Source: Alphaproteobacteria bacterium (GTDB lineage: Bacteria; Pseudomonadota; Alphaproteobacteria; CACIAM-22H2). From it: a stretch of DNA of 7,038 bases. The notes beneath the pieces are model-generated. The model was not told the DNA's origin. It saw only the letters and a list, made by a program, of their open reading frames with translations, and ran no database searches. Position numbers and translations under genes: made by a program. How positions within the stretch are numbered: position 1 is the stretch's first letter; each line of letters starts with the position of its first letter. This document shows positions 1 through 5,634 of the stretch, piece by piece. The stretch covers positions 1-7,038 of the forward strand of contig CANMWW010000106.1 in assembly GCA_947500965.1 (NCBI GenBank). Reading direction: 5' to 3'.

Positions 1-2
1 CC

Positions 3-590
3 AACGGCTACACGACCGACGTCACGCCGACGCTGCGGCGGCGCCTCGTGCCCGTGGCGAGCCACATCATCGCGACGGAGGAGCTGCCCGAGGACCTCGT
101 GCGCAGCCTGATCCCGAAGAACCGCGTCGTGTCCGACACCAAGCGCGTGCTCTGCTACTACCGGCAGTCGCCGGACATGCGGCGCGTGGTCTTCGGCGGG
201 CGCGCGCGCTTCACCCGCGTGCCGCCCGAGGTGAGCGCGCCGGTGCTGCACGGCTACATGCTCGACCGCTGGCCGCAGCTGCGCGGCGTGAAGGTCACGC
301 ATGCCTGGACGGGCAACGTCGCCTTCGCCTTCGACTTCCTGCCGCACATGGGCCAGGAGCAGGGCATGCACTACCTGATGGCGTGCAACGGCTCCGGCGT
401 CGCGATGATGAGCTATCTCGGCTACCAGACCGCGCGGAAGATCGTCGGCGGCTCGAACGCGCCGGCCAACGCCTTCGACGGCCGCCCCTTCCCGACCATG
501 CCCTTCTACCGGGGCGACCCCGAATGGGTGCTGCCCTTCGTCGGCGCCTGGTACCGCGCGCGCGACTGGTGGGACAGGACGAGGTCCTGA
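3..590 (+). CDS. FAD-dependent oxidoreductase (DAO family), C-terminal part, 5' truncated by window edge
   Basis: Only the last 195 residues are visible. The frame is open from base 3 and reads NGYTTDVTPTLRRRLVPVAS before the first GTG at 48, so that GTG is internal and the gene starts left of the window. The stretch matches the C-terminal half of DAO-fold flavoenzymes (D-amino-acid, glycine, sarcosine and gamma-glutamylputrescine oxidase relatives). It has the LRRRLVPVASHIIATEEL strand near the substrate domain, HAWTGNVAFAFDFLPHMG, and the FAD-closing CNGSGVAMMSYLGYQTA helix near the C-terminus. The family oxidises C-N bonds of amines or amino acids, passing electrons to oxygen or a carrier. 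The true substrate cannot be told from this half. The gene ends 120 bases before the PAL-like gene, and a promoter candidate lies between them, so it may not share their transcript. Family assignment is secure; the specific function is open. Confidence 0.88.
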   Translation, partial: NGYTTDVTPTLRRRLVPVASHIIATEELPEDLVRSLIPKNRVVSDTKRVLCYYRQSPDMRRVVFGGRARFTRVPPEVSAPVLHGYMLDRWPQLRGVKVTHAWTGNVAFAFDFLPHMGQEQGMHYLMACNGSGVAMMSYLGYQTARKIVGGSNAPANAFDGRPFPTMPFYRGDPEWVLPFVGAWYRARDWWDRTRS

Positions 591-598
591 CGGGCGGG

Positions 599-614
599 CG
601 CGGCGCGCGCCGCG
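599..614. repeat. 16-bp perfect GC palindrome after the oxidoreductase stop
   Basis: The sequence CGCGGCGCGCGCCGCG equals its own reverse complement and begins 8 bases after the stop of the upstream oxidoreductase. As RNA it could fold into a short stem of about six G-C pairs with a four-base loop. No T-run follows, so it is not a standard intrinsic terminator. It may act as a weak 3' end structure, or simply reflect the high GC content of the region. Confidence 0.3.
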
Positions 615-618
615 ACGA

Positions 619-649
619 TTGACAGGCTCGCCCCGCGGCCGCCTACTTC
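619..649 (+). promoter_or_regulatory. Candidate sigma-70-type promoter for the NHL-tctCBA operon
   Basis: A perfect TTGACA box lies at 619-624. It is followed after 17 bases by CCTACTTC (642-649), a weak -10 that partly resembles the GC-rich -10 of alphaproteobacterial housekeeping promoters. It sits in the only gap over 100 bases in the window and upstream of four closely spaced same-strand genes, which is where an operon promoter is expected. Transcription would begin near 655, leaving a leader of about 55 bases. The -35 is clear by eye; the -10 is poor, so the call is tentative. Confidence 0.38.
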
Positions 650-700
650 GCGGGAGAATGCGGCGGACGCGCAACGGCCCGGGGGTCGGCGCGGCCGCGA

Positions 701-706
701 AGGGGG
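701..706 (+). promoter_or_regulatory. Shine-Dalgarno for the NHL/PAL-like gene
   Basis: AGGGGG lies four bases before the ATG at 711. It decides between two overlapping ATG codons: the ATG at 707 is almost on top of this site and opens a different frame with no family resemblance, while the ATG at 711 starts the protein whose N-terminus (MGAILGEGRFRYEPVPGW) looks family-typical. Confidence 0.5.
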
Positions 707-710
707 ATGG

Positions 711-1682
711 ATGGGCGCGATACTCGGCGAGGGCCGGTTCCGCTACGAGCCCGTGCCGGGCTGGGCGAAGCTGCCGCCCGGCATGCGCCTGGGCGAGGTG
801 GCAGGCATCGCGATCGACCGGCGCGACCGCGTCTTCGTGTTCAACCGCGGGCCCGACCCGATGGTCGTGCTCGACCGCGACGGCAACTTCCTGTCCAGCT
901 GGGGCCGCGACCTCTTCAGGCGCGCCCATGGCGTCCATATCGGCCCCGACGACGCGATCTACTGCACCGACGAGGGCTCGCACAGCGTCTGCAAGTGCAC
1001 CCTGGACGGCCGCCTGCTGATGCGCATCGGCGTGCCCGACAGGCCGGCGCGCGCGATGAGCTGCAAGCCCTTCAACCGCTGCACGCACACCGCTCTCGCG
1101 CCCAATGGCGACATCTACGTCACCGACGGCTACGGCAACGCGGCGGTCCACAAGTTCGCGCCCGACGGGCGCTGGCTCCGGACCTGGGGCAGCCCCGGCT
1201 CCGATCCCGGGCAGTTCAACCTGCCCCACAACATCCATTGCGACGCCGACGGCCTCGTCTACGTCGCGGACCGCGAGAACCATCGCATCCAGGTCTTCGA
1301 CGGCGAAGGGCGCCACGTCGCCCAGTGGCATGACCTGCACCGGCCGAGCGCGCTCTTCATGACGCCCGGGCCCTGCCCGCTCTGCTATGTCGGCGAGATC
1401 GGCCCCTATCTCGCGGTGAACCGCGACACGCCCAATCTCGGCCCGAGGATCAGCATCCTCTCGGCGGATGGCCGCCGCGTCGGAAGGCTCGAGGGGATCG
1501 ACGGCCCCGGTACCGGGCCTGCGCAGTTCACCTCGCCGCACGGCATCGCCGTCGACTCCCTCGGCGACCTCTATGTCGGCGAGGTGACCGCCTCGGCGTG
1601 GCCATCGCTCTTCCCGGGACGGCCCGTGCCGGAGGACCTCAACGCGCTGAAGAAGTTCCGCAGGGTCGGCGAGACGCGCTGA
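711..1682 (+). CDS. NHL-repeat beta-propeller, peptidyl-alpha-hydroxyglycine alpha-amidating lyase (PAL)-like
   Basis: A 323-residue protein made of NHL-type blades, for example VAGIAIDRRDRVFVFNRG (30-47), HGVHIGPDDAIYCTD (73-87), HTALAPNGDIYVTDGYGN (126-143), LPHNIHCDADGLVYVADREN (171-190) and SPHGIAVDSLGDLYVGEV (275-292). The blade pattern and spacing follow the PAL domain of the eukaryotic peptide-amidating enzyme, which cleaves peptidyl-alpha-hydroxyglycine to an amide plus glyoxylate. By eye, the three metal-ligand histidines correspond to H73, H173 and H277, and the catalytic Arg/Tyr/Arg to R46, Y141 and R188. No signal peptide or membrane segment is present, so a cytoplasmic location is likely. 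There are eight cysteines, including a CPLC motif at 222-225. The gene ends 29 bases before tctC and is probably co-transcribed with it. Bacterial members are widely annotated as PAL-like, but as far as I know their reaction is unproven; a lactonase-like or purely binding role is also possible. Confidence 0.85.
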   Translation: MGAILGEGRFRYEPVPGWAKLPPGMRLGEVAGIAIDRRDRVFVFNRGPDPMVVLDRDGNFLSSWGRDLFRRAHGVHIGPDDAIYCTDEGSHSVCKCTLDGRLLMRIGVPDRPARAMSCKPFNRCTHTALAPNGDIYVTDGYGNAAVHKFAPDGRWLRTWGSPGSDPGQFNLPHNIHCDADGLVYVADRENHRIQVFDGEGRHVAQWHDLHRPSALFMTPGPCPLCYVGEIGPYLAVNRDTPNLGPRISILSADGRRVGRLEGIDGPGTGPAQFTSPHGIAVDSLGDLYVGEVTASAWPSLFPGRPVPEDLNALKKFRRVGETR

Positions 1683-1700
1683 CCCGCGACACGCACCGCA

Positions 1701-1706
1701 AGGAGA
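1701..1706 (+). promoter_or_regulatory. Shine-Dalgarno fixing the tctC start
   Basis: AGGAGA stands five bases before the ATG at 1712. This fixes the start there rather than at the upstream in-frame ATG at 1598, which lies inside the preceding gene and would bury the signal peptide. Confidence 0.7.
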
Positions 1707-1711
1707 CGACC

Positions 1712-2695
1712 ATGCTGACCAGACGTTCCGCGCTTGGCGCGGCCATCGCGACCACCGCCGCCTGCGCGACGCGCGTGGCCTCGGCCCAGGAATACCCGAC
1801 GAAGGGACGCCCGATCGTCACCATCGTTCCGTCGACGGCCGGCGGCGGCACAGACGTCGCCGCGCGCCTCGCCGCGCCGCTGCTGGCGCGCGAGCTCGGC
1901 GTGCCGGTGGAGGTCGTCAACCGCCCCGGCGCCTCGATGCAGCTCGGCCTCACCGAGGCCGCGAACGCCAGGCCCGACGGGCACACGCTGGTCTGGTCCG
2001 TGCTGCCCACGGCCGCGAGCATCTACCTCGACAGCGAGCGCGGCTCGCCCTTCCGGCGCGAGTCGCTCGCGCCGATCGCCATGTACTACGGCGCGCCCTT
2101 CGGCATCGTCGTGCGTGCCGACAGCCCGTGGCGCTCCATCGCCGACATCGTCGCGGCCGCGAAGGCGAATCCCGGAAAGGTCCGAGGCGGCACGACCGGC
2201 TTCATGTCGACGGGCCATTTCGCGAGCATCGCGTTCCAGAACGGCACGGGCACGAGGCTGGCGACGGTGAACTTCCAGGGCGGTGGCCCCCAGCTGCAGG
2301 CGCTCCTGGGCGGGCACATCGACGTCGGCTTCAACTCGATCGGCGAGTTGCTCGTCCAGCACAAGGCCGGCGCGGTCCGCGTCGTCGGCGTCATGGACAA
2401 GTCGCGCAGCGAGCTGCTGCCCGACGTGCAGACGACCGCGGAGAGCGGCCACGCGATCGAGCCGATCGGCTCCGACATCGGCCTCTCCGCCCCGGTCCAG
2501 ACGCCGCGTCCCATCCTCGAGCGCCTGTCGCAGGCGATGCGCACGATCACCCAGGACCCGGCGCTGAAGGCACGCATGCTCGAGCTCGGGAATACCGTGA
2601 CCTACCTCGACGCGCAGGACTACGCGCGGTTCTGGGATGCGGTGGACGCAAGGTTCAAGCCGCTGATCGAGGCAGCCAAGCAGCAGGCGAAGTGA
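1712..2695 (+). CDS. tctC: Tripartite tricarboxylate transporter substrate-binding protein (TctC/Bug family)
   Basis: A 327-residue periplasmic solute receptor, full length for the family. The N-terminus MLTRRSALGA carries a twin-arginine motif (R4-R5) followed by a hydrophobic stretch and a likely signal peptidase site after VASA (A25/Q26), as is common in Bug proteins. Family marks follow: the ligand loop AGGGTDVAARLAAPLL (43-58), VVNRPGA (68-74), NFQGGGPQLQALLGGHIDVGF (188-208) and SAPVQTPRPIL (259-269). Bug proteins bind small carboxylates, amino acids or aromatic acids in a cleft and deliver them to TctA/TctB; the ligand cannot be predicted here. The start is supported by AGGAGA five bases upstream. 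The gene is followed directly by tctB and tctA, so this receptor probably serves its own dedicated permease, unlike the many orphan Bug genes in some genomes. Confidence 0.95.
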   Translation: MLTRRSALGAAIATTAACATRVASAQEYPTKGRPIVTIVPSTAGGGTDVAARLAAPLLARELGVPVEVVNRPGASMQLGLTEAANARPDGHTLVWSVLPTAASIYLDSERGSPFRRESLAPIAMYYGAPFGIVVRADSPWRSIADIVAAAKANPGKVRGGTTGFMSTGHFASIAFQNGTGTRLATVNFQGGGPQLQALLGGHIDVGFNSIGELLVQHKAGAVRVVGVMDKSRSELLPDVQTTAESGHAIEPIGSDIGLSAPVQTPRPILERLSQAMRTITQDPALKARMLELGNTVTYLDAQDYARFWDAVDARFKPLIEAAKQQAK

Positions 2696-2745
2696 TGCGG
2701 GGCGGCCGCCGCATGGCGGCGCGCGCGGCGGTCCCGCGCCGATGA
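2695..2745 (+). other. Possible 16-codon coupling ORF between tctC and tctB
   Basis: An ATG overlaps the tctC stop (TGATG, 2693-2697) and opens a frame encoding MRGGRRMAARAAVPRR. Its TGA overlaps the tctB ATG (ATGA, 2742-2745). Ribosomes finishing tctC could thus translate this mini-ORF and be handed to tctB, which has no strong Shine-Dalgarno of its own. The arginine-rich peptide itself is probably not functional. The double overlap is seen directly; the role is inferred and chance is a real alternative. Confidence 0.25.
2705..2721 (+). other. GC-rich hairpin in the tctC-tctB gap
   Basis: GCCGCC (2705-2710) can pair with GGCGGC (2715-2720) across a GCAT loop; in an alternative register CGCCGC (2707-2712) pairs with GCGGCG (2716-2721) around ATG. 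The hairpin starts ten bases after the tctC stop and has no T-run. In transporter operons such hairpins often protect the binding-protein message from 3' decay so that the receptor is made in excess over the permease. That role is inferred here. Confidence 0.35.
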
Positions 2746-3212
2746 CCGCCCGCGCGCGCGACCTCGGCCTCGGCGCGGCGCTGCTCGCCATCGCCGCGTT
2801 CTTCGGACATGGCGCGCTGGGCATGCGCTACTTCACCTCGATCGGCCCTGGCCCGGGCTTCTTCCCGCGCTGGCTCGCCCTGCTGCTGGCGCTGCTCGGC
2901 GCCGCGACGCTGCTGCGGGCGCTCCTGCCGCGCGCCGGGGCAGGCGAACCGCCACCCGAGGAACTGCCCGGCGCGGCGGGCGCCCTGCGCGTGCTCGCGA
3001 TGCTCGGGGCCGTGGCCTTCGTCGCGCTAGCGATGGAGCGGATCGGCTTCGCGCCCGCGATGCTCGTGGCGAGCCTCGCGACGATGGCCGCGCTCGGCCT
3101 GCGCGACATGCGGGTCGTCCTCCCTGTCTCGCTCGCGGCGAGCTTCGGCGCGCATCTCGTCTTCGCGCGATGGCTCGGCGTCCCGCTTCCCGCGGGATGG
3201 CTCGGGTACTGA
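2742..3212 (+). CDS. tctB: Tripartite tricarboxylate transporter small membrane subunit (TctB, DUF1468)
   Basis: A 156-residue inner-membrane protein of typical TctB length. Predicted membrane segments lie near residues 8-25, 43-61, 82-98, 101-119 and 124-142 (the two central ones are close together). Between the first two is the family signature GPGPGFFPRWLALLLALLGA (35-54), with the glycine/proline-rich turn seen in nearly all TctB proteins. A hydrophilic loop (63-80, Pro/Glu rich) follows the second segment. TctB is the poorly conserved partner of TctA in sodium- or proton-coupled carboxylate uptake. The ATG at 2742 is the only plausible start in this frame after the tctC stop; it lacks a clear Shine-Dalgarno, so coupling to upstream translation is likely. 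The gene ends 15 bases before tctA. Confidence 0.9.
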   Translation: MTARARDLGLGAALLAIAAFFGHGALGMRYFTSIGPGPGFFPRWLALLLALLGAATLLRALLPRAGAGEPPPEELPGAAGALRVLAMLGAVAFVALAMERIGFAPAMLVASLATMAALGLRDMRVVLPVSLAASFGAHLVFARWLGVPLPAGWLGY

Positions 3213-3215
3213 GGC

Positions 3216-3221
3216 AGGGGA
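3216..3221 (+). promoter_or_regulatory. Shine-Dalgarno for tctA
   Basis: AGGGGA lies six bases before the ATG at 3228, within the 15-base tctB-tctA gap. It supports this start and independent ribosome entry for tctA. Confidence 0.5.
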
Positions 3222-3227
3222 CCTCGC

Positions 3228-4721
3228 ATGGACTCGCTCTGGCTGCTCGCCGGCGGCTTCGCCACGGCGCTCCAGCCCGCCAACCTCGCCTTCGCCTTCG
3301 CGGGCTGCCTGATGGGCACGCTGATCGGCGTGCTGCCGGGCATCGGCCCCGCGGCCGGCACGGCCATGCTGATCCCGCTGGCCGGCGCGCTCGACCCCAC
3401 GGGGGCGATCATCATGCTCGCGGCGATCTACTACGGCGCGATGTATGGCGGCACCATCACCTCCGTGCTCGCCAACACGCCGGGCGAGGCGGCCTCCGCC
3501 GTGACATGCATCGACGGCTACGCGATGGCGCGCACCGGTCGCGCGGGCCCCGCGCTGGCGATCGCCGCGATCGGATCCTTCGTCGGTGGCATCGTCGCGA
3601 CGATCGGCCTCGTCCTCGTCGCCCTGCCCCTGACCCGCCTCGCGCTCGGCTTCGGCCCGCCGGAGGTCTTCGCGCTGCTCGCCGTCGGGCTCGCCATGGT
3701 GACGGCGCTGGCGAGCCGCTCCGCGATCCGTGCCCTCGTCGCCGCGGTCCTCGGCATGCTCGTCGCGCAGGTCGGGATCGATCCCGTCATGGGCACGGCG
3801 CGCTTCACCTTCGGGCGCGGCGAGCTCTACGAGGGCGTATCGATCATCGCCGTGGTGATGGGGCTCTTCGGCCTCGGCGAGGTGCTCTCGAACGTCGAGC
3901 GGCGCGCCGCGCCCATGTCGGCGCCGGCCATCGGCAGCCTGTGGCTCACGCGCCGCGACGCGCGGGACTCCGCCGGCGCCGTCGCGAGGGGGACCTTCAT
4001 CGGCTTCTTCCTCGGCCTCGTCCCGGGCCTCGGCTCGATGGTGCCGACCTTCCTGTCCTACGCCGTGGAGAAGAGGCTGTCGCCGACGCCCGAGCGCTTC
4101 GGAACGGGCATGATCCAGGGCGTCGCCGGGCCGGAGACCGCGAACAACGCCTATGCCAACGCGGCGCTGATCCCGCTCTTCACGCTCGGCATACCAAGCT
4201 CGCCGACCATTGCCGTGCTGATGGGCGCCTTCATGGTCAACGGGCTGGTTCCCGGGCCGACGCTGTTCACCGAGCACGCGACCTTCGCCTGGGCCGTCAT
4301 CGCGAGCCTGATCGTCGGCAATGCCATGCTGCTGGTCCTCAACCTGCCGCTGGTGCCGCTCTGGGTGAGCCTGCTGCGGATCCCCTACCCGGTGCTCGCC
4401 TGCGTCGTGGTCGCCTTCTGCGTGATCGGCGTCTACAGCGTCAACAACAGCGCCTTCGACGTCTGGGTGATGCTCCTCTTCGGCGTCGTGGGCTACGCGT
4501 TTCGAAAGCTCGACCTGCCGGTCGCGCCGATGGTCCTCACCCTGGTCCTCGCGCCGCTGATGGAACGCACGCTGCGCCAGTCGCTCGAGATGTCGGGCGG
4601 GGACATGTCGATCTTCCTCGAGCGCCCGCTCTCGGCCTCGCTGCTCGCGGCGGCGATCGGCGTCCTCGTGCTCTCCGCCCTCAGCTTCCTGCGCGCGGTG
4701 CGGGCGGACAGCGAGGTCTGA
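3228..4721 (+). CDS. tctA: Tripartite tricarboxylate transporter large membrane subunit (TctA permease)
   Basis: A 497-residue polytopic inner-membrane protein, the usual TctA size, with about a dozen hydrophobic segments along its length. Family landmarks are GTLIGVLPGIGPAAGTAMLIPL (30-51), the YGGTITSVLANTPGEAAS stretch (73-90), the second-half counterpart FFLGLVPGLGSMVPTFLSYAVEKRLS (260-285), GPETANNAYANAALIPLFTLGIPSSPTIAVLMGAF (301-335), and a last membrane helix near 471-489. The two PGIG/PGLG motifs (37-40 and 266-269) reflect the internal duplication of the family, which forms the translocation path. TctA takes ligand from TctC and imports it using an ion gradient. The first-half loop reads TITSVLANTPGE, where many relatives have a STTAILLNIPGE-like sequence, a modest deviation near the presumed substrate path. 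The 3' end overlaps the convergent hydrolase by 41 bases and no terminator is visible there. Confidence 0.96.
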   Translation: MDSLWLLAGGFATALQPANLAFAFAGCLMGTLIGVLPGIGPAAGTAMLIPLAGALDPTGAIIMLAAIYYGAMYGGTITSVLANTPGEAASAVTCIDGYAMARTGRAGPALAIAAIGSFVGGIVATIGLVLVALPLTRLALGFGPPEVFALLAVGLAMVTALASRSAIRALVAAVLGMLVAQVGIDPVMGTARFTFGRGELYEGVSIIAVVMGLFGLGEVLSNVERRAAPMSAPAIGSLWLTRRDARDSAGAVARGTFIGFFLGLVPGLGSMVPTFLSYAVEKRLSPTPERFGTGMIQGVAGPETANNAYANAALIPLFTLGIPSSPTIAVLMGAFMVNGLVPGPTLFTEHATFAWAVIASLIVGNAMLLVLNLPLVPLWVSLLRIPYPVLACVVVAFCVIGVYSVNNSAFDVWVMLLFGVVGYAFRKLDLPVAPMVLTLVLAPLMERTLRQSLEMSGGDMSIFLERPLSASLLAAAIGVLVLSALSFLRAVRADSEV

Positions 4722-5634
4722 GCCGCGCGACCGCCGAGGCGACCATGTCCTCGGCGCGCGCGGCATCGTCGATGACCCCGCCCAGCGTGAAGAACGGGTG
4801 CAGCATGCCCTCGAAGCAGGCGTACTCGACCGCGACGCCCTCTGCGCGCAGGCGATCGGCGTAGGCGGCGTCCTCGTCGACCAGCGGGTCGTGCTCGGCC
4901 GCGATCACCAGCGCGGGCGCGACGCCGCGCAGCGTCGGGCAGAGCAGCGGCGACGCGCGCCAGTCCGCGCGCATCGCGCGATCGGGGACGTAGCAATCGT
5001 AGAACCAGCGCAGCGCCGCCGTCGTGAGCATGTAGCCCTCGGCGTTTCGCACGTGCGAATGCGTCTCGCGCACCAGGTCGACGACGGGATAGACGAGCAC
5101 CTGCAGCGCGATCGCCGGCGCACCCGCGTCGCGCGCCATCAGCGCGACGACCGCGGCGAGCGTGCCGCCGGCACTGTCGCCCGCGACGACCAGCCGGTCG
5201 GCGTCCCCACCCAGCCGCGCGGCCTCGCGCGCACACCAGGACGTCGCGTCCCACGCGTCGTGCAGCGCCGCCGGGAAGGGATGCTCCGGCGCAAGGCGGT
5301 ACTCGACCGAGACGACCACGCAATCGGCCTTCAGCGCGAGGCGCCGGCACGTCGTGTCGTAGCCCTCGACGCTGCCGACCACCCAGCCGCCGCCATGGAG
5401 ATAGACCATCAGCGGGCGCGGGGCGCCATCGTCGCGCGGCACGTAGAGCCGCGCCGCCACCGGCCCGTCGCGACCGGGGATCGAGAGTTCCTCGACCCGC
5501 GCCACCTCGGGCCTTGGCGGCTGCAGCCGCGCGCGCTGCGCCGCGTACATCGTCCTGAGCCCGGGCGGGGAAAGCCCCGTCGGCAGGTCGCCCGCGAGCG
5601 CGATGGCGCGCCTTGCCTGCGCGGCGAGGGTCAC
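4681..5634 (-). CDS. Alpha/beta hydrolase, HSL (hormone-sensitive lipase) family esterase
   Basis: A 317-residue alpha/beta hydrolase fold-3 enzyme, normal length for the HSL family. The oxyanion-hole motif HGGGW is at 80-84, with the family's VEYRLAPEHPFPAAL at 110-124. The nucleophile elbow GDSAGG (152-157) gives Ser154; the acid is Asp249 in AEHDPLVDE, and the base is His279 in GMLHPFF. The triad is complete, so it should be an active carboxylesterase on short-chain or small aromatic esters, probably cytoplasmic since no signal peptide is seen. The GTG start at 5634 is chosen because it forms a GTGA overlap with the stop of the upstream flavoprotein gene and gives a family-like N-terminal cap helix; the open frame further upstream is only a GC-rich read-through. 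The last 13 residues (LRPRCPPAPRAGS) are read from the antisense strand of tctA and look unlike a conserved tail. Confidence 0.92.
   Translation of the reverse strand: MTLAAQARRAIALAGDLPTGLSPPGLRTMYAAQRARLQPPRPEVARVEELSIPGRDGPVAARLYVPRDDGAPRPLMVYLHGGGWVVGSVEGYDTTCRRLALKADCVVVSVEYRLAPEHPFPAALHDAWDATSWCAREAARLGGDADRLVVAGDSAGGTLAAVVALMARDAGAPAIALQVLVYPVVDLVRETHSHVRNAEGYMLTTAALRWFYDCYVPDRAMRADWRASPLLCPTLRGVAPALVIAAEHDPLVDEDAAYADRLRAEGVAVEYACFEGMLHPFFTLGGVIDDAARAEDMVASAVARLRPRCPPAPRAGS

Noticed and set aside
591..618. Intrinsic terminator after the first oxidoreductase
   Set aside because: A GC palindrome is present but no T-run follows, so it is listed only as a palindrome.
1598..1711. Longer tctC starting at 1598
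   Set aside because: It would overlap the PAL-like gene and place 38 residues before the twin-arginine signal peptide; the Shine-Dalgarno at 1701-1706 supports 1712.
1754..1771. Lipoprotein-type cysteine (C18) in the TctC signal peptide
   Set aside because: The preceding residues are TAA rather than a lipobox, and a good signal peptidase I site (VASA) lies just downstream.
1571..2824. 417-residue minus-strand frame opposite tctC
   Set aside because: Arg/Ala/Gly/Asp-rich antisense shadow with no motif; the plus-strand protein is a full, typical Bug receptor.
3027..4766. 579-residue open frame on the minus strand opposite tctB/tctA
   Set aside because: Its Arg/Glu/His/Asp-rich, low-complexity translation is what the antisense of GC-rich membrane-protein codons gives. 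No family motif is seen, while the plus strand encodes clear TctB and TctA.
3170..4864. 564-residue plus-strand frame overlapping tctA
   Set aside because: The translation is Arg/Ala/Gly-rich shadow sequence without motifs, and it overlaps an unmistakable TctA along nearly its whole length.
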